In this document: piece by piece, positions 12,201 through 27,200 of the stretch
Layout: each line of letters starts with the position of its first letter
Numbering within the stretch: the stretch's first letter is position 1
Made by a program: the position numbers and the translations under genes
The notes under the pieces: generated by a model
Seen by the model: only the letters and a program-made list of their open reading frames with translations
Told to the model about the DNA's origin: nothing
Databases searched by the model: none
Origin: Lepeophtheirus salmonis
Taxonomy: Eukaryota > Arthropoda > Copepoda > Siphonostomatoida > Caligidae
Assembly: GCF_016086655.4 (NCBI RefSeq)
Contig: NC_052131.2
Span: forward strand, 6,493,940-6,557,939
DNA: 64,000 nucleotides
Reading direction: 5' to 3'

Positions 12201-15200
12201 ATATATTAATTTTTGGAATATCTAATCGCAATATGTTGTTTACAATAACGAACAAAGAATCCGTACGGACTCGAATATTTAAAAAATCTTCAAACTTTCT
12301 GGAATAGTATTTTAAACTGTGGTACTCTTCTCTTAAAGACTTAAGATTCACTACCGAGAGGTTTCTGAGAAATTAACCTCCAAAGTTTTTATAAAAGTTA
12401 ACTTAATTGTTTTTTACATCTACATATATTTAATAGTTCTAAGTAAAGCTTAAAAACAAAATGGCGGAAAGAGACTGTGTTATACTGATTGTCTTGTCTT
12501 TTGATGGTATAATATACATGATATTATTCTATAAATATTCATATATTATTATATTTAAACTTACTAAAAAATATACTAAAATAATAAGCCTTTGTAACTT
12601 CAAACACTCGATTTCTTCATAGTTATCATAGCCACAGAACTAAAAACCTGAGTTATATCAATGTACCTAATGACTTTTAATATATATATATAAATACTTG
12701 TGTAAAAACTTTGAAAGACATTTTCCTGGAATTCTCTTCCTAGTGCGCCTTAAAACTTTCATAGGAGAGTTCCTTCAGGTAAAATATTATTTTGAAAATT
12801 CATAAAGATTTTCAATTACAAGGCTATATGATCCTTTAAAGAAAATATTTTTTTTTGTATAAAATAAAGTTTTTAGGAAACTTTATTTTATTTTTGGTAA
12901 AAGGTATAATTCAATTCATAATAAAAGTACATATTAGTACCATTAACGGAAATTAAACAATTATTAAGTCAACCTTGGACATTAAACAATTATTTAATAT
13001 TTCGCCAAAAAAAAAGAAAGTGAAACTCTGATTTCTGGCATAACATGATCTATGATTAGCACAAGCTCATAATTTTCCTTCCGTACCTATATAACTACTT
13101 TATGTAAAATTTGTATTTTTTTGTACAAAATGGAATTGGTACATGAGAAACATGTCTTACTATTGACGTAATTTAAAAAAATCATGTTACATATTATGTA
13201 GTTATTATTTTTACTGCAGTATGACAATAAGAGAAAGATATATTGGGCAATTTGGTTGTATGCAGTTGACTCAAATAACTATTACAAAGAGAGAAATAAC
13301 AAACATGAGTTTTACATTTATAATTTATTTCAATGGAGCAAAAGATAATTTGAATTTTTCATTTAGTTATATTTATTTTCTATGAAACAATAGGTTTTTG
13401 AATTGTATTTTAGGAATTTATAATATATTTCGTGGTCAGGATGTAAAAAGGGGCGTCCAGAGGATTATATATATTTTAGTTATTATTATTAGGGGCTTTT
13501 TTGTAAAACTAAATTTTGAAAAGAAATTGAAAAATCCACTGTTATTGACAAAAAATTAATTGTTTTGTATAAAATTTCAAAAATTCACAGGCAGATTAGG
13601 GAGAGGTGGGGTTGGAGTAAAAAAATGTACTTTTTATGGTCGTCATAAATGTATGAACCCCAATAGACTATAAACTTGACGAGTGAATAAATAAAATATA
13701 ACGAATGTTTTCCCCATATTTCTGTCTCTCAATTTGAGATTGACAGTTACATTATTTCTATTGTTTCTCAATATCAAACTTGGATTAAGAAGTGACGAGG
13801 ACAAAGCGGTCACTTTTTCAGTTTCACGTGCTAGACCGTTTAATGCAGGGTTGACTGTATGTGTGATGTTAATTGTACATACGGATTTTCTCTGATCTTC
13901 ATATTATTTAGTATGTTTGTGTTTACCAAACATTGAATAATAAATGCATTAAACATACCAGATGGTACTTCAATTTATCTTTTTGGTATTATATTTTCTA
14001 CAAAAATAGAATAATCTCCTTAATAAATCTCCTTTAAATAAATATAAAACAAGTATAGATATTTTTCACATGGAAACCAATAGAATTTAGCTACATACAT
14101 ACTGTAAAATGTTATATTTATCTATTTACTTTACATCAACATTAGGCTCCATGTGAAGAAGATTGATAAAAAACAAGTTATATTAGGATATGCGAAAATA
14201 TTATTAAGAATTAAGGGCCATTAGATAATTTTTACTACATACGAGTGAATTTAAAAGCAAGAGGGATGATTCAACAAGATACATATATATATACAGAGTT
14301 TCACTGACGTCAAAGATTGCAAAATATACAATGCCATGTTGAAGGTAATACCGGGTGGTCCATTGAAATCTGAATACTTACTAATTCAGTAATTAATGAA
14401 GGTAGAGTGATTGAAATTAATTCATATTTCGATATATTAAACCATAAACAATTAGTTACAAAACAAAATTTGAGCTCTTTAGCTTACGTACAATTCGAAA
14501 AAATGACACTTATACGTGATTGACGAATTTCCATTCGCACACTCTAAGCAATTGGGCCTCTCCAGTATCCAAGTCTTTGCTGTCATCAAGTCCAAAACGT
14601 TGGAAAGAAAGACGGGCTCTTTAAGAAGGCCAAATTGGATACGGAGGAGTTATAGAAACAGCCATGAATAATCCCCTCAAGTCCATTAGTACAAGAGATC
14701 TCGGTGTTTCAAGCCAGACTGTCCAGAGACCTATAAAAAAAGTGGGTGGAAAGAGACACCGGCAATGAAAGAAACCCATCTCCTTCGTTGCAAAACTCTT
14801 TTGAGTTTTTGACTCCTTCTGCAGCAGGTACCAGGACTTCCGCCGCCGCCTGGTACTGATTAAGAGAGCTCAGACACATAATATATCTATTCATAATATT
14901 AATTTTGTTGATATTCTTTAGGTAATTAATAATTTAGATCTGATTGATGTTTAAAAGTTTTTAGAATTTTAATAGAAAAAAATATCAAAAATAATTTATG
15001 ATATTAAATTTTTTGGAAAATATTTCAAAAATCCACAGCTATTTACGGAAAATTAAGTTTTTGAGAATGGCAATGGATTTCTGAATTTAAAAAAAAATTT
15101 CATATATATATATTTTAAACTTTTTTCTAGAAAAGTTAATTTTTTGTGAATGGCTGTAGATATATGAAATAAAAAATTTAATATTTTATATAAAATTTTT

Positions 15201-18200
15201 TCAAAACAATTTAAACTTTTGATTTTATCTTATCTCTTAGAAAGAGGTTATCATGTAACCTTCCCAACAGAAGTTATATAGTTAGCGACTATGTAATTTC
15301 AGCTGTTGTATCTACCATAAAATACTGATAACACTCGTTCCTAGCACTGACATATTTAATTAGAACTAGCCACCTGATTCTTTTTAGTATCTTTAGACTG
15401 ATTCAACACTATACTTGATATAAAAGAAAAACAGTGATATTTGTAAAAAAAATAAAATATGTACTAACAGTCCAAATGAAATGACTCGCTCTATTTAATA
15501 TGTATAGGGCCTTGAAGATAAATTGGGACTGAATTGAACTGCAAGTAGAAAAAAAAAGTGTATTGATTCAATTTATTCTTTATTTTATTGACAATAATGT
15601 TATTCAATGTGATCTCCATTTGTGGCCACCATTCCCTCGATTCTTTGGATGAAGGCCTTGCACGCCTTGACAACTTCTGTGGTATCAATAGCCGCCAAAT
15701 GCTTGGTGATAGAGGTCTTCAAGACCTTGATGCTGTTTTGGCTGGTGGGACAAACCTGTCTTTCTAACTTTCCCTAGAAGTAAAAGTCCAAGGGGTTCAT
15801 ATCAAGGGATTTGGAGTGCAAGTTTTGTGGCCCCAAAAAGGGATTTTATAGTTGTTAAGAAGGTCTTGAGTCTTCTTGGCCGTGTGTGCAGGAGCAGAGT
15901 CTTGCTAAAACACGAACTTCCAGCTCATATACACCCAGTAAACAGTAGACTTAGGCAAGACAGTCACATTCATTAAAGGAAGAGAGTTGTTCCACGGGTC
16001 AGCGAGTACGACAATTGTTGGCCTTCATCGTTGTTCCATCGTTTTTTACTCTCTGATCACATTTAAAACGGACTCAATCAAATGATAATGACAAAAACTG
16101 TCTAATGGTATATTAAAACTATATCGAAATGCTCTCCTTATTGATGTGGATGCGGTTAAAGTTAGTCCCAATTTCTGTACAAGACCATATATATAATTTT
16201 TTTTGTATCGTTGATGGATGAGGAAAATAGAATAATCATTGGAGAAAAATATTTTTTCTTTGTCATTCGAATAGTTAATTTATATTTTACAATAAATGTA
16301 AATGTTAATTTATAATGATGTAATAAAAAAATCTAAAATACATATTAGGGTCTATAATATAATAAAACTTGATGTAATAAAAACAATTTTAAATACATAT
16401 TAAGCTTTGTAATATAATAAAACTTGATGTAAAAAATATTAATTTTTGATAGACAGTGAAGATGTAAGTCTTTTTATTTGTTGATCCCCTTTTGACATCT
16501 AAAAACATCGCAGTAGGTGGCTATTTTTGTTAATATAAATGCAAAAAAGGTTTTTGTTATAAAGTTTGTTGTTTAAGCTCCCAAGATGGCAGACATCAAC
16601 AATACGGACGTCACTATAGATTCAAATAGTATTCTTTGAAAAAACAATTAGGATGTTTTTTTCGGTGCAAAAAAAAAAAAAAAAAAAAAATGCATTTCCA
16701 ATGGAACAAGGGAATCGTAGATTAAATAAAATTTGTAAAAATTTGTCTGGAGATTTGATTGCATATACATTTAACAAATTTTTTTTCTTTTTTCACTAAA
16801 CGTAAATTTTAAATTTAAAAAAAAAAAATTCATTACGGACATAAAACCTTAATCTATAACAGTATCATTTTCCATTTCCAGAATATTTGATTATATAATT
16901 TTTGCCATATTTGTAAAAATGAACCAGCTATCAATTGTTATTTTTTCTACAACATTATTCTCCATAAATTTTGAGTTTTTACATGTTCAAAAAAAATATC
17001 AGTAGTTCTATGTTTCTCTTTTCAATTCCAAGAAATGCTATTTATTTCTTTTTTTTGCAAAGTTAGTGAAAAAAAATTTTATTCATTTTTTTTCTTTTCA
17101 AATTTGGATTTGGTAATTAAAAAAAAAATGTTGATGGAAGTTTATAAAACATTTTTTTTTTGTAAATTCATTATAATGCATAAATTATAATGCTTGCCCG
17201 GACTAAAGGGATCTAAACAAAAAGAAGAAATAATATTTACTATTGTCAATGTAATTTCTCTCTCCCTTCTTGGCTGATCAACGCCGGGTAACACTTTGCT
17301 AGTATACATATATATATATATTGAGTGAATATTAGATCAGTTATACATATATACATGCTTTATAAAATCACAAGCATATTGTTGTATTTGATGGTTGTAA
17401 GATGTTTCTGTCCTTCTTTTATTTATGAGTTTCTCTTCGTTAAAAAAACAACAACTTTAGCAACGTGACAAATCGTTCATAGGTTAAGAAAGTTAAGCAA
17501 GTTGTATTTATTTATTTAATTCTCTCAAAAAGAAAGATATAATTTGTTTTTATTTATGTACAAGCTTTTTTTAGTCAACCTCGAGTTAATATAATTTTTT
17601 TTTTCATTTGTATTTCTGCATTGATCCATTAATGCTGGAAAAGTGAACATATATTTTTGACTTAGCTCAAAAACATGCCATCATGATAAAAGCTTCAATA
17701 AGTCTTCAACAAGCAAGAAAGTACTCAAATATGTATTTCCCCAAAAGTCTTCTTAGACCGTTGTTATTTACGTGAAATTTCCTTCAAAATGAGTTCCAGT
17801 TCATTCACATGACTATCATTTACGGCAAATTATAGCTCTCAGCCTCTTTAGACGCTGTTTAGATTGTCTCCTCCAACAAGTTTTCCCTTGCAGACACTAT
17901 GAGTCGTCAATGGTGTGTTAGGAAGTCACACTAATATCCTTCTTCAGAACGGACTCTTTGCAGAAATCCATTACGTCGAGATATGGGAAAGAAGAAAACC
18001 ACATTTCCGTTATCAATAAGAACTGAAAAGTGGTTTGGCACCACTCTAGTACAGACTTTGCTTGATGGGAAGGTGCTACGTCTTGCTGATCCTTACAGAA
18101 CAGCTTTGCTCTTTCAAGGGAGTTTCCTCGATGCTCCAACCCAGCACCCGTCGTTGTGGCTGTTGTATGCAAGCTCCTTGGTGAATATATTTTCGTTAGT

Positions 18201-21200
18201 CTAAATGATTGAAACATGTGTACAAGAATTGAGGAATTTCAAAAGTACCTTCGCCTGGGTCACCCTTTTGGCCATTGTGTAGTTTAAAGCATTTTTTTAT
18301 GTATTGCCACTTTGTATATGTTCTTACTGGGCTAACATGTAAATAAATTCATATAGGTAATTTTTTACATATACGATTAAAACATAACTATTTTGAGCTT
18401 TTACGCCTACGGATTGTAAGTTTTTTCAGGCTTTTAAGCCAAATTTTAATAATTAAAAATTATACAAGTGAATTTCTTAGAGTTCTTATCTAATTCATAT
18501 ATAACTTGACGCACATATTTGCTACTAGTACTAATCTAGTGCTACTAAAATTATAAATTGAATTTAAATGATCTTGTAAATGATCAAAAAATTACAGTCT
18601 TGCATTTTTTGTTAGATGAAGGAAAAGATTGAATTACTTTTGATGTCCAAGTGCACCCAACAAATCAAAGTATTTAACTAAATCTTTACCACACATTAAG
18701 AATACATCTTTCTAGCTTTGTTATATTTCTACCGTTAATATACAAAGTATAGGAAACAATAAATTTTCTATCAAATTTGAAAGCATTTCTCTTTAAATAT
18801 CTTACTTTCTTGTCGCTAATAATTCCAAATTGAAACTAATGGTAAAATATAGCCATTTCATGAGAATTAAAAAAAAGAATTGGGGAAATTCAAATATAAC
18901 TATTTTTCTTTGACGTCAAACTGTATTAATTACAGATGTATTGAATCTTATATATATATATAATTCATAAGGGTGAAGTTTCTTGAAGATTGTTTTTAAG
19001 CCCCTAACATGGCGTTGTTTTTGGGCTATTATACAATCTGAGTTGTTCGTGAAACACACTATTGTCATTTTTCTTCTTCTAATGATTGATTTTAACAAAA
19101 CATTTAGTAAATATTTCAACACTGTAACCAAATTTTTATAGTATAACTTTATAAGTAATTTCAACCAATTTATGAGAAATAAATGTATAAAAATAAATTA
19201 TATTTTATAAAATATATGAGAAAATGAAATTATTTCTTTTTCAATTTTAAGAAAATAAAAAAGTTATCCAATCATTTCTTGTACTATGGGAACTATTATA
19301 TTTTCCCTCCATTGACAATGCACTCAAATCCTATACACAAAAAAACTAATATTCATGCAGGTTGTGTACATGTTTCAACTTGTATAAGTAAATGGTGCAT
19401 GTTGCAGCCAAAAAATGAGATGAATAGTTATATATATAAAATAAACTACACTTGTGATAATGCAATAAATGAATATTCAGTGAATGTTTGAAATATTAAT
19501 GATGTAATTATTAACTTTTTCAACAAAAATGACTAATTGATAAGTATCCTGTCGCACATTATAAAGTTTAAATGCTCACAGTGATATTACTCCTAAATAC
19601 ATAATAAACAAGAAATTTTAATGGATCAAAAGGAAATGATATTATCAATAGAACATGAAGAAACTAAAAAAATCCGCTAGGTGATATGAAGGACTCTTGC
19701 TGATTGTTTAAAAAAATGTCACATAGTGAAAAAGACTTTCACAGCGCCTCTATGCGACCACTCTCAACTCCATTGTTTTCAAACTTAAATTTGTAAACAA
19801 CGCTCATACTTTATAAGTAGTAATTTATTAAAATGATAATGTTGTAATTAAATAAGTCGTTATAATACGTATTAAGGATAACTTAAACAATACATACATA
19901 TAAAATATATAGATTGAGAAAATAAAGTTAACTTACAGCTTGCTACCCTGAGCGAACATTGCTGTCGATCCAGTGGATATAACTTTAAATTCATTGGACA
20001 TGCTAATGTGAGTGAAACCCTGAAAATAAATATTAATATCAGAAAAGTGCGTTTTTTTCTTTTTAATATTATTTAATAATACATACATTAAAACAAAACA
20101 ATTTAATATTAAAATAAGTTTGATATAATTCTACAATGAGATATTATCATAAATATTTTGATGGCATAGAATTTGTGTATAAACAAATGTAACTAAGAAT
20201 TTACACTTTTTTTTTATCTGCTAGATTTTTCTAGAAGTTATATTAGGCAATCATAATCTCTTTATAAAATAACCTTTTTAAAAAAGTACAAATGGAGTAA
20301 TTGATTAAATTTATAATTTAGAAATAATTAAGTGTCAAATTTATATCATTTTGAATGTATAAATTAGGGTTGTCATCCTATCAACACTTTCGTATTGGTT
20401 CGGTACCAGACAAAATTTCTATCGGTATTTTGATACTCTTTCTACTAACATGATAAAATAGGTCATTACTAATTTATTTCAATAGAAAAAATATATAAAT
20501 AACTCATGAAAAAAATAAAATAACATAACTTAACAAAATTGACACTTTTACAGTACTCAATCCAATTAAAATAAAATACATAAAATTAATGCAATGAATT
20601 AAAGAAGATTACTTTCTAATTTGTTTTTTAACTGGATTGACTATGTGTTTTTTAATAATAATTTGTTGACGTAATGCACTTCGTAATATTTTTGATACTG
20701 ATACTATATTATAGTATCAAATATACAACATAAGTAGTGGAGGACAATTGAAAGGGTTTATTGTTTTAAAATTCATCAATATATTTTTCGCGGCATTACC
20801 TCGCTAACAAAGAAATATATAGGGGTTTGTCTTGTCAGTTATCAATGTTTCAGCTTCTTTTCTCTGAATCAATGATCTAAATGTTGATTGGTTGAATTAG
20901 AGTTACTTTTAACCAGTCAATAATTCTCTAGAATGATTGATATATTATTCCATAGGAAGAATTTTCTGACTAGTACCAACTAATTTTGTTTTTTTTTTCT
21001 ATTTTTTTCAAGAGAAAGATTGCGTGACACAATAAAAGTAACAGGGGTGTCCGTAAGATAATAATTGGGAAAGGAAAGGCTTGGTTTTTGGAATTTTTGG
21101 AAAAAATAATTGAAGAAATAGATTTTTTGGAGAAAAATTCAAAAATTAAATATCAAATATTTAATTTTTAGGAAAACATTTTTCAGAAATCCATACACTT

Positions 21201-24200
21201 CATTAAAAATTCATTTTTCTGGGAAAAGTCGAAAAAGTCCACAGCTGTTCACAAAGAGTTAAATTTTTAATATTATTTTTTGATAAAAAAAAATTCAAAA
21301 ATTAAATTTCAATTATCAATTTTTGAAAAAAAAACTTAAATTTAAAATATAGAATTTTGTAGAATTTTTTTCAAAAATCTGCATTTTCTCAAGATTTGAT
21401 CCTTGCATATAAAATATTAGCACATATCTGTAATTAGAATAAACTTTTCGACATAATAAATTTATTTTTATAATGGCTAATGTTTTTTTTTCTAACTCAA
21501 AAGTTGTTTCAAACCTACAAAAAGGGTAAACACACTTTTTAAACTCTTAAAGAACAGATTTGATACAGAAAAACCAACTACAGATTCATAATCAGCTTTT
21601 AAAGTATTAATAAAATTATACATGCAATTTCAAAGATATATTTTGGGTTCACTTGTGTTATTATTTGATTATATAAAATCCGGAATTATTCTCAATTTTT
21701 GTTTTTTTCTTCCTATTACATTTAATTCACATTTAGTTATTAGTTAATTTTCTATAAATTAGTTTTCTTCTGAGAGAAAATAAACATACAACTTTTTACA
21801 TGAATATTTATGCATAAAATATATATTTGCTAGAAATAAGATGCCAATGGCATTCTTGTTATTTATATTTTTGTCTTGATATAAACATGACATTCTGACA
21901 AAGAAATGTTTTGTTTTCTTGCTGACAAAATCATTATTAATAACAAGTTCGAAATATATGTACATTGTTTAAGAAAAAAAAGAGATTGTTTCCTCGTATG
22001 TGTACTAGAAAAACATAGCAGCGGCTTGGCTGGAGGGGCTGTAATATTGAGAAGTTTTTGATATCTTTTAGAATATTTAATATTTGAAATCTAATTAAAT
22101 TTTTCAATTTTTATTTTCCCAAAAAAATAAAATTTTCAATTTTTTTCCTAAAAATTTAATTTTCTGTAAATTGCATTGGATTTTGAAAGTTTTCTGCAAA
22201 AATTTAATTGTTTTAAAATTTTTTTCAAATAATTTAATATTTAAAATAAATTTTTTTCAAATAATTTAATATTTAAAATTACCTTTTTTTACGATTAACT
22301 TAATACTTAAAATTAAATTTTTTTACAAATAATTTAATATTGAAAATTAATTTTTTTCTAACAAATTTAATTTCTTGCAATTTAAATGTAAAAAAGTAAC
22401 CTTATGTTATAAGTTTTGTTTAAAAACAATAACATCTAAGTTATTAAATTGTTTGTACATGAAAAAAGTTTATTTAAAACATAAATAATTGAAGTTTTCA
22501 TTAGAAAATATTATCTTTTTATAGAAGTTTTAGTTCAGCTGCTAAAAATGATTTAAATATATTTGTTTTGGAAGCAGACATTTATCGAGGTTAAGTTGTT
22601 ATGTTTTTAAACTTCCGTGATAATAATATTTTAAAAAGGAAATAAAGAAATTCAATTTCAAATAGCTAATTAATAGAGTTTTTATATATTATTTTATCAA
22701 TTTCTTATTGATTCTTTATTCAATAAAATTGTAAATGTGACAATTTTTTGAAAAAGTAAAACTTTGTTTATTTGTCTAACTTTTTAGAAAGTAATAACAA
22801 AACACATTAATTTAGATGAGGCCATTAATTAATAATAAAACAATTCAATCTAGAAAGAAACATTAATAATAAATATCCTCAAATAAAAGAAAGCCTATAA
22901 ATGTAATTACTTACTTCCTAAACGATAAAAGTAGGTAAAATTCTTTTTTTGACATAGGCGGAGTGTCAAGACAAATGCAATATTGAACAAAAAATACCAA
23001 TAAGAGAAATCCCTAATTTATTATTTTACTTCCAAAATATTTATGACTAGGGATGTCTGCAGGGGGTAGGCTGGGAGGGGAGGGGGCTGTAGTTTTGATC
23101 ATCAAATTATTTGAAGATCAAAGCATTTTTACTTTTCCAATAAAATAAATATTTGAATTTTTTTATAAATTTTTTTTTGGTGAAAAGCTGTTGTTTTTGG
23201 AATTTTTTTTTCAAAAAGTTTAATTGTTTGTGAACAGCTGTAGATTTAGAAATAAAAACTTGTTGTTTTTTTTGAAAATTATTTCTCCCCCAAAAAAAAG
23301 TACAATCTTCCAGATGCTCCGATGACCCATTAATAAATTGACTTTGTTGGCTCAATTATATGCTGTATATTAGAATTTGTGGAATGATTTCAGATATCTA
23401 GGAATATTAGCCATTGTTTTGAGTCTTCATATGATAAATGAAACTTTGTTTATTTCCGATATGGTCATTCAAATATAGTCTATTTAATATTTTTCTTTCT
23501 ATGACTGATTGATAATTTGTACAATCTTTAAATGCAATTTACGGCGCCTCCGAAGGATTTATACAAAAAATTTATTAATAGAAAAGTAAAATAACATAGG
23601 GGAACACTCATTTTAACAAATAAACTCAAGCCAAATAATTGAGCGTAGAATCAAAAACTCATCTCAGTTTTTCTCCCAGTCATTTGATTTCTGAAATATC
23701 TGCTCTAATAGTAATTTGGGACAATTATCGTTCCGAGTCATTTTGTACCCTTAAAACAATCCCAAATTAAAAGAAAGATTAATAAAACATATGTAAATGG
23801 GTTTTTACATAATAAATCAGTCTTTTTATTGATTCTGTATCTTGTTCTGAACTCCATAAATTTCCATTTAAAATACCTGTTTGATACGACGATACTACGT
23901 TATAAATAAATTTCCATAATGTGTTATCAAATTATTTAAAAAAAAATGTTAAATGTGTTCAATGCTGCTAACTTTTTTTCAACATTGTGATATTATGCAG
24001 CAGACATCATGTTGTTCGTAGCCGCTTATGTATTGCGAAAAAAGGACAAAAGAATCAACGGAGTAAAAGTGATTTAAATTCATCTTATTTCAAAGAACGT
24101 ATAATATTTCATGGTGAAAAATTTAATTTCGTAAATATATTATTGTTGGATTTAATACAGCGATTATGGTTAAAACTACTGTGGTATTTAATTGCCTTCC

Positions 24201-27200
24201 AATCTCTAACATTGGTTCTTAATCAAACATTATTGAAAAATGTTTATGAAGTAGTTAGTCTTCAGAAGATACAAAAAAAGACATTAGAGGTAACATTAAT
24301 ACATTTTTTATTAAAAAAAACCCAACGAATTTAAACTGTTTATGCTGAAGTTTAAATGAAGTTAAAAACTCTAGTGTAAAATACTCGTTTATAGGCACCA
24401 AAATTGTCGGGAGGGGCAGGTGGGTATGGGAGCCTCAATGACTGTTTCATTAGTAGTATTTATCACTTTATTTATGACAGATTATCCTCAGTCACTCCAA
24501 CTAGGCTCCCAATAACAAAATCAGGATTACTGCACAGACTATAATAAAGTAATTATAAATTAATATACTAAATTTTTCAAGTACATTCTTTAGCATTTTT
24601 CATTCCTTAAAGTACCGATTTTTTTAAATTCAAGGGTGAAAGTTGATATTTGGACTTAAAAAAAAGGATCAAATCAGGATAAGACTCCCATTTTGACTAA
24701 ATACAAGCTTCCTTGACAAAATAATAATAATAATTTTGAATCGTATATATAGCAATTAAAGTAGGAGTAACTAGGGTAATATGGGCACCTGGGGAATGCC
24801 AGACACCCTTATATATACTTAAGTGTTCATTCAAGGGTTACTTTTTTTTTTACAAGTAAATGATATCATCTTACAGCTATATTGCATTCAAGCTGTTCAC
24901 TCATAAATGAGTGAGTGATTTGTTGGCAATGGTTTGTGATTGGAGGAACATTTAAAGGTATTATCTACTCTTGCATTAACAAGAAAATTTTAATCCCTGT
25001 GCAGTGTGACTCCTATGTTTTGCTAGGAAAATAAATTGAATACATTATACTGAAGAAATAATTAAGTCAATTTTTATTGAATATAATCAACGTTCTGCCC
25101 AAACGAAAAAGAAGGGATATAGGGTAGTTGTAGGTACTCTAACAGTAACATCAGCTAAATGGGCCACCCATGTGAAGAAGATATGTAATTACCTTTTTTC
25201 AGAGATTTTTTAATTTATTTAATTAAAATTTGTTAGTGCAATAAATGGCTTGTCCAAACCAAGATAAAATAGTAAACATAAAATACAATCGGGATAGTTA
25301 TATGATAATAAGCATTAAATTCCAAGATTTTTTTTTAGTAACATAATAAAATAAATGAAAGGATTCTTTGGGGTAAATAAGATGCACTAATTGTACTAAT
25401 ATTGATCATGGCTTTGTGTATGTTTCTGATATTATGATGAGTCTTCCAAATACTCAGTTTCTTGGAAGCGCATCCAGAGCTAGCAGAACCATGAATTTTA
25501 GCAAAGATTTATGAACATTTGCAAATGATGAGGTGTGACCTATATGAAGCCTAGCAAACACTTATTGCCCACATTATATGTGCTGTCTAAGCCATTTCAT
25601 AATTCATACTACGCTGTTAATGCATTGTTACCTAATTAGTAGTTAAATAAAAAAAATAGACTCATATATTTTCACTTATATTATAGCAACTTTGTCAATT
25701 GCAGTTTTTCAAAATGACCTTTGACTTGAATTTTTTTGTTTGATAGAGACAAGTAGTAAGAATTTGAATGGATAACACAAAAGTACATCGAGTGGGAAAG
25801 TTCTAGCTACATGACTACTTATAATATATTTAAAAATTACATAATTTGAAAAAAGTGTTTCAAATTATCCCAGCTACTCCCATACTTAAATTCAATCAAG
25901 TCAATCTTTTCGGATTGTGTTGAATAACCACAGTATAAACTCTTTTAAAATCGGAATTGACTTTGAAGTTAATGTCTGGCATACAAACCCGGGGTGAATT
26001 GAAGATGTTTATAACTATTGCAGTAATCAAATTATGTCCTGAAATTTTAAACTTAAGCAAATCAGATATTTATGTAAAATTAGTTACAAGGGGTATAGAT
26101 GGTGGTGTTTAGAGCTTTTATTCAATTACCCATGTGTGTAAATTATATTCCTCTAAAAGAAAACACGAACCATAATTCACTATTTTAAAGAAAAACTATA
26201 CATTTTCTTATGAAATTAAGTATACCAATTGGATCAAAATATATATTCTGTGAATAAACCAGAGCATATAATTACCGAATCCAAATATAGTTATGCAATA
26301 TCCTTACCGTTGAATATTTTTAATCATCAAATAATTTACATACTTCCTACAATATATGTAAACATAAATGCACTTTTGTAATTTAATTCTCAGCACCTGG
26401 AAAACAAGTGCTTTTTTCTCATTATCATGCGTTAATTAAATAATTAAGAATTTACAAAGGACTTCTATCTGTGAACGTACATGCATATGCACCCTTATAA
26501 ATTAATTAATGATTAATTAAAAGAGTATTATTCTTTCATATGCAAAAAATCCTATATTACTCTCTTATTAAGTTTAAAATAGTAGTTAATGAGTGCCATA
26601 CTTTTAGTTGTTGAATGTAAAACAAACCCCAAAAGAACCCTTTGATAAATTAACTGTTTTTAACAAAATGAAGTATACATATTTTAGATGTTATTTAATT
26701 TGTTGCTCTTACCGAATACTATACAAAACATCTCCATTCGGGAATATTCGTATGTAAACATTTGGAACCAGGATGTTATGGAATCTTCCTTCCTTTTCAT
26801 TTCGGAAAAACGTATCAGGCATCCATACCTTTTTGGCATCCGTCATTGTGAGGTACTTTATCTTTGCTGAAAAAAAATTAAAATAGCTCTTAGACTCTGA
26901 GTTATGGCTCTCTCAAATGAGTAGGTTGTGGATAATTTCGGATATCGGCTAACCGATATCCCATGTGTCATTTGAAACATTTTCAAATATCTAAGAATTT
27001 ATAAGTATATTGCGTATATCGTATATATGTCGTGTACATTTTGTAACTTATAAAAGAAAATTGAACAAATGTAACCAAAAAATGAGATGAAATATTTTGA
27101 ATAATAAAAAAATAATAGAATAGTTTGATTTTCAATAAATGGTGGATACAATAAAAAAAGTAAAGCTTTACTTTTCAAAACAAAATTACTATTTCATAAT

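Larger units (their letters stand above)
11744..19936 (-). other. GluCl intron 6
   Basis: 8193 bp. It contains three mariner-related fossils (14349-14975, 15430-16100, 17740-18217), one copy of the dispersed 'gggcgtccagaggattat' repeat (13445-13620), a 54-bp tandem repeat (16317-16436) and a 22-nt poly(A) run (16669-16690). No host gene seen. Confidence 0.75.
20020..26712 (-). other. GluCl intron 5
   Basis: 6693 bp. It holds copies of the dispersed repeat (21043-21400, 22019-22215, 23049-23300), a 33-bp tandem repeat (22219-22375) and an unassigned plus-strand ORF (23987-24334). The remainder is AT-rich with no feature that can be supported. Confidence 0.75.

Noticed and set aside
17983..18204. 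Plus-strand ORF of 73 aa
   Set aside because: Antisense shadow of the mariner transposase fossil on the minus strand.
26688..26870. Plus-strand ORF of 60 aa
   Set aside because: Exact antisense shadow of GluCl exon 5.
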